A stretch of 48,344 nt of DNA from Thermodesulfobacteriota bacterium (lineage in GTDB: Bacteria > Desulfobacterota > BSN033 > UBA1163). The position numbers and the translations under genes are program-made. Under the pieces are notes generated by a model. The model was given only the letters and a program-made list of their open reading frames with translations. It had not been told where the DNA came from and did no database searches. This document shows positions 25,108 to 33,360 of the stretch, piece after piece; position 1 is the stretch's first letter; every line of letters begins with the position of its first letter. The stretch covers positions 1 to 48,344 of the forward strand of contig JAOAHX010000023.1 in NCBI GenBank assembly GCA_026415035.1, written 5' to 3'.

Positions 25108-26361
25108 TTAAAAGAGTTTGAGCTGGGCCTCGGCGGCCTCCGAGGCCCTTCGCTTCTCCGGGAAGAGATCGATCTTTCCGTAGACCCCGTCATGGCCCGG
25201 CGTGATGGAGACCTTCCCCTGTCTCATCCGGAGGATCCCTTCCAAGATCTCCCGGGGGACGAAGGTGCTCAGTTCTTCGGGCGTGGCCTCCAGGAGGACC
25301 CGAAATTCGGACCCTCCTCTCTCCACCAGACGGTCATACTCCATCTCCACCGCTTTGGTCCCCACCCGTACCCCCAAGGCCTCGGAAATGATCTCCTCAA
25401 GGGGGATGAGGTGGATCGAGGGGACGGCCTGTTTGGGGACGAAGCCTTCCGGACGGTCCGCGAGCTCCTCGACGCGATGCATGACCCCGATGGTCAACCG
25501 CTTCTGACACCTTGGGCAGAGATATTGATGGGCCCGGGTCTGGGCGGGTGAGAAGAGCACGCCGCATTGGCGGTGGCCATCGAAGTGGTACTTCCCTTCC
25601 TCGGGGAAGAACTCGATGGTGAAGAGGAGCCTCCTTCGGTCCTTCGTGCGGAGCGTTTCGATGATCGCCCGGTAGTCCAGCTCGCAGTCGAAGCCATTGG
25701 CCTCCCGGCCCAGACGATTGGGGGAGTGGGCATCGGAATTGGAGATGAGGGTGACCTCATCCAGCGCCGAAAGCCTCCAGTTCATCTCGGGATCCGAAGA
25801 AAGGCCGGTTTCGATCACCCGGATATGAGGGGAGAGCTCGCCGAAACACTCCTCGATCGAATCGAATCCAGAATGGGCCCCGAAGATGGAGAACCAAGGG
25901 GTCCAGGCATGGGCCGGGACGATCAGGCAGTCCTCCGAGATCTCGAGGATCATCTGGACGAGCTCTTTCGCTGTGAACCCGAAGATGGGCCTCCCATCGG
26001 AGGAGAGGTTCCCGTATCGTCCCAACCTTAAACGGATCGCCTCGGCCACCTCAAAGGTCGGGGCGAAGATCATATTGTGGATGCGCCTGACCTTCCCGCC
26101 TTGGGAATAGATATTGCTCACCTCGGTCGTGAGGATGAAATGGACGGCCTCCTCCCCTTTCCTCAACCGAAACAGACCGTTGCCCAGGGGCCTGAGCTTC
26201 GATTGCAACTCGGCAAAGTAGGTCGGGTGCGTAAAATCTCCCGTCCCCACCAGGGCGATGCCCTTCTTTTTGGCCCATCGGGCGAGGGTCTCCACCTCCA
26301 TGTCCTTGCTGGTGGCACGGCTGTACTTCGAATGGAGATGAAAATCGGCAATGAACTTCAT
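25108..26361 (-). CDS. Endonuclease Q family PHP-domain protein
   Basis: This 417-residue protein has an N-terminal PHP domain with DFHLHSKYSRATS, GTGDFTHP, PAHAWTPW and NSDAHSPNRLG, which provide metal-binding His and Asp residues. A zinc finger, CGVLF...CPRC, lies near residues 268-290, and the C-terminal region contains GHDGVYGKIDLF. Endonuclease Q cleaves 5' to deaminated bases (uracil, hypoxanthine, xanthine) and abasic sites. It is mainly archaeal with scattered bacterial cases. Neighbour DUF763 is a frequent archaeal/bacterial partner of unknown role. Confidence 0.85.
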   Translation of the reverse strand: MKFIADFHLHSKYSRATSKDMEVETLARWAKKKGIALVGTGDFTHPTYFAELQSKLRPLGNGLFRLRKGEEAVHFILTTEVSNIYSQGGKVRRIHNMIFAPTFEVAEAIRLRLGRYGNLSSDGRPIFGFTAKELVQMILEISEDCLIVPAHAWTPWFSIFGAHSGFDSIEECFGELSPHIRVIETGLSSDPEMNWRLSALDEVTLISNSDAHSPNRLGREANGFDCELDYRAIIETLRTKDRRRLLFTIEFFPEEGKYHFDGHRQCGVLFSPAQTRAHQYLCPRCQKRLTIGVMHRVEELADRPEGFVPKQAVPSIHLIPLEEIISEALGVRVGTKAVEMEYDRLVERGGSEFRVLLEATPEELSTFVPREILEGILRMRQGKVSITPGHDGVYGKIDLFPEKRRASEAAEAQLKLF

Positions 26362-26436
26362 GCCGGATCCCCCTGATAACGGTACTCCGAAAAAGGGATG
26401 GCTCCAGGCCTCCCCCGAACGGAGGACGGGTCTCCT

Positions 26437-27528
26437 TCAGGCAGACTCCCATAAGGGGTGGCGGGCGAATCCGGAAAGGCGGCGGATGGCCTCGATCCTT
26501 TCCCGCTCCCCGATCTTTGCTTTTTCGATCGCCTCTGCCAAGAGCTCGATCGTCCGATCGTAGGCCTTCCGGTTAACCGGATAGGGATGCCCGTCCTTCC
26601 CGCCGTGGGCGAAGCTGAATCGCGTCGGGTCCTTGAAACTGGGGCTTACCCCCTCGACCAGTTCGGCGATGAGGCTCAAGGCCCTCAGGGTCTGGGGACC
26701 GACGCCCTCGATGCCCAAAAGCTCCTCGAACCCCTTGGGCGCCCGCTCATGGATCCGCCTGAAGACCTTCTCCAACCGCTCCAGACGGACCCTCTCCCCT
26801 GGGACAGGGTGGGCTCGGGGAAGAAAGAGTTCGTTCACCTTTCTCCCCTCGCGAGCGAGGAACTCTGGCCCTTCGTTGGCCACCGCGGTGATCGCCCGTC
26901 TGCTTCTTTCGCTTTCGAGGGCAACGAGGTTTAAGCCTCCATTCCGCCGATCGCAGCAGACCGCCCAGTGGGGTTCGCAGACGAAATCCTGCACCCCCTG
27001 ACTCAACCAATGGTACCGCCGGGCGTACCGGGTTTCATCGTTCATGCCCTGTTGAATGACGGCCCAGTGGCCAGAGGAGGTAAAGAAGAAGGTATGATGG
27101 TAGAGGGAGTATCCGTCCTGGAGGGCAGCGCTGTCGACCTTGGCGGCCATCCGACTGGCATAGATCAGGGGGGTTCCGTCGATGGACCGAAGCTGACAGA
27201 TCTCCTCGATTTCGAAGGGCGTCTGTCTCGAGGCCCTTCCCTTCCCGCCGGCGATGAAAAGCCCCAGCTCTCCCTCCATCCCCTTAAGCCCCTCCTTCAG
27301 GGCGCCGCAGACCGTGGTGGTCACCCCGCTCGAGTGCCAATCGAATCCGAGGACACATCCGAAGGCCTGAAACCAGAAAGGATCGGAGAGCCTGAGAAGC
27401 ATCGCCTCCGGTCCGTGGAGGTCGATGAGGATAAAGGCAATCTCCCCGGCCAGCCTCTTCATCCTCTGAAAGAGCCAGGCAGGCGCCTTCCCCTGATGGA
27501 GTGGAAGATGGGCTATCCCTGTCTTCAT
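26437..27528 (-). CDS. DUF763 domain protein
   Basis: The product has 363 residues and matches DUF763 from its first residues: TGIAHLPLHQGKAPAWLFQR, SDPFWFQAFGCVLGFDWHSS and GVTTTVCGALKEGL. Conserved YHHTFFF, HWAVIQQGMN and a helix-hairpin-helix-like GFEELLGIEGVGPQTLRAL segment near residue 265 follow. The HhH motif suggests DNA binding. The family has no assigned function. It is encoded directly upstream of the EndoQ-like gene, so a shared DNA-repair role is a reasonable but untested inference. Confidence 0.85.
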   Translation of the reverse strand: MKTGIAHLPLHQGKAPAWLFQRMKRLAGEIAFILIDLHGPEAMLLRLSDPFWFQAFGCVLGFDWHSSGVTTTVCGALKEGLKGMEGELGLFIAGGKGRASRQTPFEIEEICQLRSIDGTPLIYASRMAAKVDSAALQDGYSLYHHTFFFTSSGHWAVIQQGMNDETRYARRYHWLSQGVQDFVCEPHWAVCCDRRNGGLNLVALESERSRRAITAVANEGPEFLAREGRKVNELFLPRAHPVPGERVRLERLEKVFRRIHERAPKGFEELLGIEGVGPQTLRALSLIAELVEGVSPSFKDPTRFSFAHGGKDGHPYPVNRKAYDRTIELLAEAIEKAKIGERERIEAIRRLSGFARHPLWESA

Positions 27529-27565
27529 CGCCTCTCCCCAGGAGATCGTTCTGGAGGGCTCCTCC

Positions 27566-27823
27566 TCAACCGACCACCTTGTAGACGGTGTCGTGCTCTC
27601 TCACCTTCTCCTTGACCTTGATCCCGATATCCGCGCCCGGCCCCGCCTCCTGGACATTTCGGTTCTCGATCTGCATCGATTCCACGGTCTGGGTGAAATC
27701 GGTCGTATGGCCCACGATGTGGATCTGGTCGCCTACCTTCAGGGACCCTTCCGAGAGCCGAATGGCGGCCACCCCGATCTTGCCGAAATATTTGATCACC
27801 TGTCCCACCTTCTTCTCTTCCAT
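27566..27823 (-). CDS. EF-Tu domain-2-like small protein
   Basis: The product has 85 residues. It is a single translation-factor beta-barrel: VGQVIKYFGKIGVAAIRLSE, LKVGDQIHIVGHTTDFTQTV and MQIENRNVQEAGPGADIGIK. There is no GTPase domain. Such stand-alone proteins are common in archaea and anaerobic bacteria, with unknown role. It starts the group that runs through DUF763 and EndoQ. Confidence 0.8.
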   Translation of the reverse strand: MEEKKVGQVIKYFGKIGVAAIRLSEGSLKVGDQIHIVGHTTDFTQTVESMQIENRNVQEAGPGADIGIKVKEKVREHDTVYKVVG

Positions 27824-27860
27824 CGCCTTCCTCCTTTCCTTTGGAACGAAATGGACGGGC

Positions 27861-28901
27861 TTAAACCTTAAGCCCCATCTGACGGAGCCCTTCTATGACG
27901 TCGCTTAGGGTGATCTGATCCAGGCAGGCCATCTCTTTGCAGAGAAAGAATCGTTCTTCCGCGCACGGGGTACAGGGCAGGCCCTTCCGGATGACCACCA
28001 CCTTCTCTCCCCGTGGAGACCAGACCCGGGGATCGGTCGGGCCGAAGATGGCCACGACGGGGATCCGTAGCGCAGCGGCCAAGTGGGAAATCCCGGAATC
28101 ATTTCCGATGAAGAGCCGGGCTCCCTCCATCACCGAGGCAAGCTCCACCAAGGAGAGCCCCCTGGCGATCACCGGCCGAGGTCCATCCACCTGTTCGAAG
28201 GCCTTCTGAACCTCCGGACCTTCGGCAGGGCCGAGGACCACCAGAAACCTTCCCTCCAGGCGAGGGGAAAGCCAGCGGAGAAGATCTAAAAACCGATTCA
28301 GGGGCCAGACCTTCTTCCTGCTCCCGCTTCCAGGGTGGAGGAGGATGATCTTGGATCGCTCCTCAGGATTTACCCCGTGGGTCAGCCAGAAATGGTTTGC
28401 CCAGTCCCGATCCTCACCTTTTAAAAAGAGCCTGGGAAGCCTCTCCCCGGGAGAGAGGCCGTATTGGGATAGCTGGTTCAATAGATGGTCGGCGAGGTGG
28501 ACCCCCTCATCCCACTTGGGCAAGGAGTCCAGGTGAAGGATCTCTCCCCGGGAGACCTTTCTTAGATTCTGAATCAACGGGCCTTCCCGATCCTTTCCAA
28601 AAACGACGATGAGGTCGAAGCCGCTGAAGAAACGGGAGAGGTCGTGGTCCAACCCCCCCTCCCGGACGAAAAAGCTGGCCATGCCCCTCTGGTCGACCGA
28701 ATAAATTTCGTCCGCATAAAAACGGTCCTTGGCCAGTTGAAGGATTCTGGGATAACCCATCATCGCTGTCCGGGCCTGGGGGAAGGTCTCGCGGAGGGCA
28801 GAAAGGGTGGGAAGGGCCAGGATGAAATCGCCCAGAGCCCCTTGGTGGATGACGATCATCGACCGAACCGTCCTGAACCTTCCCGTTCCGGATGGGATCA
28901 T
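27861..28901 (-). CDS. Glycosyltransferase family 9 (heptosyltransferase-like)
   Basis: The product has up to 346 residues. It shows the ADP-heptose:LPS transferase pattern, with IHQGALGDFILALPTL at the N-terminus and LFIGNDSGISHLAAALRIPVVAIFGPTDPRVWSP near the C-terminus. A Cys-rich tail, CTPCAEERFFLCKEMACL, is also typical. It probably adds a sugar to the lipopolysaccharide core. The start at 28901 overlaps the TPR gene's stop codon (ATGA) and has an AAAAGGGG ribosome site. A second ATG at 28859 (MIVIHQGALGD) fits the family length better. Confidence 0.88.
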   Translation of the reverse strand: MIPSGTGRFRTVRSMIVIHQGALGDFILALPTLSALRETFPQARTAMMGYPRILQLAKDRFYADEIYSVDQRGMASFFVREGGLDHDLSRFFSGFDLIVVFGKDREGPLIQNLRKVSRGEILHLDSLPKWDEGVHLADHLLNQLSQYGLSPGERLPRLFLKGEDRDWANHFWLTHGVNPEERSKIILLHPGSGSRKKVWPLNRFLDLLRWLSPRLEGRFLVVLGPAEGPEVQKAFEQVDGPRPVIARGLSLVELASVMEGARLFIGNDSGISHLAAALRIPVVAIFGPTDPRVWSPRGEKVVVIRKGLPCTPCAEERFFLCKEMACLDQITLSDVIEGLRQMGLKV

Positions 28902-29866
28902 CCCCTTTTCTCCAGAATCCGTTCGAGGCGTCTTTTTACGTGCTCATCCTCCGGGGTGAGCTGGAGGACCCTCTCGTAGGCCTGTTGCGCCTTTTTCCAT
29001 CTTCCGGTCTTTTCGTAGAGGTCTCCCAAGTTGATTCTCGCGAAGAGGTAGTTGGGATTGAGGCGAAGGGCCCTCTTCAATTGGGCGATGGCCTCCGGAT
29101 ACCGCCTCTGTCCGCTATAGAGGAGGCCGAGCTGGTAGTGGAGATCGGCGTATCGGGGGTGGAGCGCCACGGCCCTCTCCAGGTGTCGAATCGCCTCCGA
29201 AATCCTTCCGGTCAGCCCGTAAAGTTCCCCGAGATGGGCATGGGCCATCCCGTGGTGAGGATCGAGGCTCAAGGCCTTCTTGAATTCAGCGATCCCCCTC
29301 CGGTAGTCGCCGCTATGATAGTAAATCATCCCTTTGTAGTAATAGAACTGGGACGTGGGAGGGATCCACTCGGCCGCCTTTTCCAGGTCCTTGAGCGCCT
29401 GGCCGAGCCTCCCCTCGCGGGCGAGGAGGATCGCCACCAGAAGGTGAAATTGTCCCCGGAGACGCCGGAGGTGAGGTTTAACGTCACGGAGGCGCTGGCC
29501 CTTTTCGGGAGGCGAGGCCCGATCGGCCTCCGATTTCGGTCTTCCCCCTTGGGCCATCTGGCCTAAGATCTCTCGAAAGAGGGGGGTTTTCGACCTCTTT
29601 CTCGCGATGGAGCGGGTGACCGACCTCGCCTCCTCCCACCTTCCCTGCTCCAGATAGAGACAGCCGAGATGGAGGGCGGCCTCCTGATATTTGGGGTTGA
29701 GCCGAAGGGCCTCAAGCAGCTCCCTTTCAGCGCCCTCAGGGTCTCCCTGAGCAAAGTGAAAGAGGGCGAGCTGGTGCCGGAGATCCGGGTAATCGGGGTT
29801 CTCCGCCACCCGGGCCTTCAACGCCTCAAAGAGCTTCTCATACCGTTTTAGTCTCGGGATTCCCAT
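28898..29866 (-). CDS. TPR-repeat protein
   Basis: The product has 322 residues made of about eight tetratricopeptide repeats (for example YQEAALHLGCLYLEQGRWEE, ADLHYQLGLLYSGQRRYPEA and LFARINLGDLYEKTGRWKKA). A basic linker near residues 108-130 splits the repeats. No signal peptide is visible. It overlaps the BON-like gene by 29 bases and the glycosyltransferase gene by 4, so these genes are co-translated. It is probably a scaffold protein; the partner is unknown. Confidence 0.88.
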   Translation of the reverse strand: MGIPRLKRYEKLFEALKARVAENPDYPDLRHQLALFHFAQGDPEGAERELLEALRLNPKYQEAALHLGCLYLEQGRWEEARSVTRSIARKRSKTPLFREILGQMAQGGRPKSEADRASPPEKGQRLRDVKPHLRRLRGQFHLLVAILLAREGRLGQALKDLEKAAEWIPPTSQFYYYKGMIYYHSGDYRRGIAEFKKALSLDPHHGMAHAHLGELYGLTGRISEAIRHLERAVALHPRYADLHYQLGLLYSGQRRYPEAIAQLKRALRLNPNYLFARINLGDLYEKTGRWKKAQQAYERVLQLTPEDEHVKRRLERILEKRG

Positions 29867-30236
29867 CGTTGGCAGGGGTTCGTTTCTGCTCTTCCGACTT
29901 CCTCCCGGCCTCGGAGGCCTCTCCCCTTTTGGCCTCGGTCTTGAGGGATTGGATCGGAATCCACTGCCCCTTCTCCTTCGCCCAATTATTCAACTGGAAG
30001 ACCACGTCGACCACCCCCGGGATGCTCCGAATCCTCCTCTCCAAGGAGACCAGGGCCTTGGTGGCCATCGACCGTTTTAATTCCTCGTGACTTTCGACAG
30101 CGGAAGCCAGCCGGAAGGCCCCCCGGAGATAGACCACCCCGTTTACTGTCCCGAAATCGATTTTGGAATAATCGATATTGGCCCGGACGAGCAGACGCCG
30201 TACCTCCGTTTGAATGACAAAATCCTCTCTCTTCAT
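29838..30236 (-). CDS. BON-domain-like small protein
   Basis: The product has 132 residues. The stretch IDFGTVNGVVYLRGAFRLAS, followed later by LVSLERRIRSIPGVVDVVFQ, has the alternating strand-helix-strand pattern and 'G-V-V-x-L-x-G ... I-x-G-V-x-x-V' signature of BON domains, which bind membranes or ligands. The C-terminal 40 residues are charged and probably disordered. It overlaps the response regulator by 4 bases and the TPR gene by 29. Confidence 0.65.
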   Translation of the reverse strand: MKREDFVIQTEVRRLLVRANIDYSKIDFGTVNGVVYLRGAFRLASAVESHEELKRSMATKALVSLERRIRSIPGVVDVVFQLNNWAKEKGQWIPIQSLKTEAKRGEASEAGRKSEEQKRTPANDGNPETKTV

Positions 30237-30628
30237 CGACCCTCTGTTTCAAGGGGGGCCTCAAGGGCCCTTCGGACCGCATCGAGCAGTTCTTCCGGGT
30301 CGTAGGGCTTCTTGATGTAGTATCGAACCCCTAATTCCCTGGCCCTATCTTCACCGTTCCTTTCGGGGCTCCCCGTGAGAAAGATGACGGGGATCCGGCC
30401 CATCCGTTTCGACTCCTTGAGCTTCTCAACCACGCTGAACCCGTCGCCTGCGGGCATCCGGATATCGAGGATGATCAGATGGGGCTTCTCTTTGTGCGCC
30501 ATGAACAGGCCTTGGGCGCCATCGTAGGCCACCACGGTTCGATAACCCTTCGACTGGAGCCTGAGGGTCAACGCCTTGACAATGTCCCTTTCGTCATCGA
30601 TGATGAGGATCTTCTTCTTGGGGGCCAT
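30233..30628 (-). CDS. Single-domain response regulator
   Basis: The product is a stand-alone receiver domain of 131 residues from MAPKKKILIIDDERD. The acidic pair is in IIDDE, the phosphoacceptor Asp in LIILDIRMPAGDG (near residue 54) and the conserved Lys in YYIKKPYDPEEL. There is no output domain. The ATG overlaps the peptidase stop codon by one base (TGATG), behind a GGGAGG ribosome site. No histidine kinase is in the window. Confidence 0.9.
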   Translation of the reverse strand: MAPKKKILIIDDERDIVKALTLRLQSKGYRTVVAYDGAQGLFMAHKEKPHLIILDIRMPAGDGFSVVEKLKESKRMGRIPVIFLTGSPERNGEDRARELGVRYYIKKPYDPEELLDAVRRALEAPLETEGR

Positions 30629-31944
30629 CACCCACCTCCCTTGATGGGGACCCCATCGGATCCTCGTCTCCCTTCTTCGACCCGCTCTCCATTAAGCCAG
30701 GCCAGTACCTGATCCCTCCTCTGTTGAAAGCCCTCCATCTTCCTTGGATCGATGGGGTGCCCGAGAGGAAACTTCTCGCTCAGGGGGTTTCTGAATCTCC
30801 CGTCCTTCGCCAACCGGTAATCGAGGTGGGGCCCTGTGGAAAGCCCTGTGGAGCCCACGTAACCGATCACCTCCTTCTGCTTCACCTGGACTCCCTTCCG
30901 GATCCTCGGCCCGAACCTCGAGAGATGGCCGTAATAGGTCTTGTATCCATTCCGATGGTCGAGGACGACCTGTTTTCCAAATCCTCCGCCCCAGCCGCAG
31001 GAGACCACGACCCCGTCGGCCACCGCCCAGACGGGCGTCCCTTCGGGCGCCGCATAATCGACCCCGTAATGGGGCAGGAGGCCTCCAAGGATGGGATGTT
31101 TCCTCGCCCGGCTGAAGCGCGAGCTGATCCGGGTAAAACGGAGGGGCGATTTCAAAAAGGCCTTTTTCAACGAGAGGCCCCTTTCATTATAATAGTCGCC
31201 CTCGAAATGGATCCCTCGGATCACCCTCTCCCCCCGATGAAATTCGATCGCATGGATCAGGCCATACCGGATGAACTCGCCTCCTTTGTAGGCCTTCTCG
31301 ACGAGGATCCGAAACCGATCCCCCTCTTTCACCTCCTTGTAGAAATCGATCTCAGCCGAGAGGATATCGGCCACCGAGAGGACCAGGGTCTCCTTCTCTC
31401 CGGCAGCCTCCATGGCCTCAAAAAGGGAGGAGCGGATCACTCCCTCGACCCTTTCGAGGCGGGTCTGGAGCGGGACCTCCTTCCTCCTCGCCACATATCC
31501 CTGGGGGCCTCGGTCGATCTCATAGATCTCGATCGGGCCGGCCTCAAAGACAAAGGCCACCATCTCTCCCGCTTCATCCGCCGTATACCGGAAATGCCCG
31601 GCCTTCAATCTTCTAAAATCGATGAGGGGTTTGAGCAGGCCGACGATCTGATCGACCCGATCCGGAGGAATCCCGCTCCGCCTCAACGAGTCAGAAAAGG
31701 AGCCCTTTGGCAGAAGGGCGCCCTCTTTGACCTGGTAGGTCGGTTGAAGGGGCGGGGAGATCTTCTGTTCGATCGTCTCCGCCTCCGAAGGCCTCTGCCT
31801 CGATGGGATGGGTTGATGAGGCAGGAGGAAGAGATAAACCGTCAAGGCGATCACCGCCGTTCCGAGAGGGCCGAGCAAGAGGAGTCGCCTAACAAACCTC
31901 CTCCGATCCCTTTGAAACCGGTCTTGGAGATGGGGGCGTCTCAA
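30628..31944 (-). CDS. M23-family murein endopeptidase
   Basis: The product has 438 residues with an arginine-rich N-terminus and one membrane anchor (LLLLGPLGTAVIALTVYLFLL). The middle carries an OapA/LysM-like region and a strand-rich domain. The C-terminal M23 domain has HPILGGLLPHYGVDYAAPEG (zinc-binding His and Asp), VVLDHRNGYKTYYGHLSRFG and GLSTGPHLDYRLAKDG. It cuts peptidoglycan cross-links. Its start overlaps the galT-like stop by four bases. Confidence 0.92.
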   Translation of the reverse strand: MRRPHLQDRFQRDRRRFVRRLLLLGPLGTAVIALTVYLFLLPHQPIPSRQRPSEAETIEQKISPPLQPTYQVKEGALLPKGSFSDSLRRSGIPPDRVDQIVGLLKPLIDFRRLKAGHFRYTADEAGEMVAFVFEAGPIEIYEIDRGPQGYVARRKEVPLQTRLERVEGVIRSSLFEAMEAAGEKETLVLSVADILSAEIDFYKEVKEGDRFRILVEKAYKGGEFIRYGLIHAIEFHRGERVIRGIHFEGDYYNERGLSLKKAFLKSPLRFTRISSRFSRARKHPILGGLLPHYGVDYAAPEGTPVWAVADGVVVSCGWGGGFGKQVVLDHRNGYKTYYGHLSRFGPRIRKGVQVKQKEVIGYVGSTGLSTGPHLDYRLAKDGRFRNPLSEKFPLGHPIDPRKMEGFQQRRDQVLAWLNGERVEEGRRGSDGVPIKGGG

Positions 31945-32927
31945 GGGCAGACCTCTCTCAGATAGGTTGCCGCATCCTCCGGAGGCGTCGGGTTAACGAA
32001 GAACCCCGTCCCCCATTCGAACCCTTCCCTCAAACCGATCCGGAGACGGGTCTCGATATGCCAGTGATATTCTGGGCGATGGAATCGCTCCTGCACGGGA
32101 GAGGTATGGAGGGCGAGACTGAAGGGGGGATCGGAGAGGAGCCGTTCAAACTTCGAAAAGAGCGCTGGAATGATCCGGGAGAGATCCTCCCGCTCCGGTT
32201 CGGAGATCCGATGAAAATCGGACCCGTGGGCCTTGGGGAGGATCCACGTTTCGAAAGGGAAACGGGAGGCGAAGGGTGCGAAGACCAAAAAATGGCCGGT
32301 TTCGAGGACCACCCTCTTTCGGGCCGCCATCTCCTCTTTGAGGATGTCGCAAAGAATGCAGCGTTCCTTCCTCTGATAATAGTCCATCACGCCGGCGATC
32401 TCCTCGTCGATCCGCCGGGGGATGACCGGCATGGCGATGAGGTGGGAGTGGGGATGGCGGTTGAACATCCCCGGGTAATTCTTTAAGATGAGGAATTGAA
32501 CGAACCGTCGGTCCCTCTCCAGATCGACCATCCTCTCCTTGAAGGCGATCAGGATCCTTCCGATCTGTTCGGGCTCCATGGTCGAAAGGGTCCGATGATG
32601 TTCGGGGGCTTCGATGATGATCTCGTGGGCGCCGATGGCCTCCATCATATCGTACATGCCTTCCGGCCTTCGGTCGAATTCCCCTTCGATTCGAAAGAAG
32701 GGAAACTTGTTCGGAACGACCCTCACCGACCAACCCATCTCCTGTCGAAAGCAGAAGGTCTCGGGCGGGGTCAGGGCCTCGTTGCCCGGACAGAAGGGAC
32801 AGGCGCCTTCCCCTGACGGAAATTGATAAGGCGGTTTAAAGGGAAGGTAATCGGAAGGCCCCCTCGGATGGTCGGTCGTCACGACGACCCACATCCGCGT
32901 GATCGGATCTCTCCTCAGCTGCGCCAT
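31941..32927 (-). CDS. galT: Galactose-1-phosphate uridylyltransferase family protein
   Basis: The product has 328 residues. It has the zinc-site motif CPFCPGNEALTPPE near residues 43-56 and the second cysteines CILCDIL. The catalytic stretch reads FNRHPHSHLIAMPVIP, so the usual H-P-H-x-Q of GalT ends in His here. GalT-type enzymes move UMP between UDP-glucose and hexose-1-phosphate, while relatives act as ADP-glucose phosphorylases. The Q-to-H change makes the exact substrate uncertain. The downstream M23 peptidase gene overlaps its stop. Confidence 0.82.
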   Translation of the reverse strand: MAQLRRDPITRMWVVVTTDHPRGPSDYLPFKPPYQFPSGEGACPFCPGNEALTPPETFCFRQEMGWSVRVVPNKFPFFRIEGEFDRRPEGMYDMMEAIGAHEIIIEAPEHHRTLSTMEPEQIGRILIAFKERMVDLERDRRFVQFLILKNYPGMFNRHPHSHLIAMPVIPRRIDEEIAGVMDYYQRKERCILCDILKEEMAARKRVVLETGHFLVFAPFASRFPFETWILPKAHGSDFHRISEPEREDLSRIIPALFSKFERLLSDPPFSLALHTSPVQERFHRPEYHWHIETRLRIGLREGFEWGTGFFVNPTPPEDAATYLREVCP

Positions 32928-33036
32928 CTGCCCCTTTTCCTTCCTCCCACGCCTTCTCTCGAAGCGGTTCCGTCGCCCTGATTAAAGCAGAAGGATAGAG
33001 ACCTTGTCAAGGCAGGCCGGGTCTCCTCCGGTGCCA

Positions 33037-33348
33037 TCATTGAATCATCGGGGCGGGAAGGCCCCAGGGATGTTCGATCTCCCTCACCAGCCGATCCCTG
33101 CAACTCGGACAGAGGACGAGATGGAACTCCTGGTACACCTCCTTCTCGAGCTCCTCGGCCTCCATCTGCTCCGCCTGCCGGATCAATCGGCGTAGCTGGA
33201 CCTCTACCCCCTCCTCAGGCTCGATGAGAACGCCATCGAACCCCGCGAAGATCCTGATCTCGGCCACGTAGGTGAGACTCCCTGAAGGGAGGGCTTTGCC
33301 GCACCGATAGCATCGTTGCCCTTCCGGGTCGTTTTTGGGCTCGGTCAT
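33037..33348 (-). CDS. Small zinc-ribbon protein, unknown function
   Basis: The product has 103 residues with CYRCGKAL near residues 13-20 and CPSCRDRL near 81-88, together a likely four-Cys zinc site. A charged helix rich in Glu (LIRQAEQMEAEELEKEVYQE) lies between them. I do not recognise the family beyond this. It follows trmFO by 12 bases, so the two are probably co-transcribed. Confidence 0.75.
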   Translation of the reverse strand: MTEPKNDPEGQRCYRCGKALPSGSLTYVAEIRIFAGFDGVLIEPEEGVEVQLRRLIRQAEQMEAEELEKEVYQEFHLVLCPSCRDRLVREIEHPWGLPAPMIQ

Positions 33349-33360
33349 CTTCGGGCTCCC

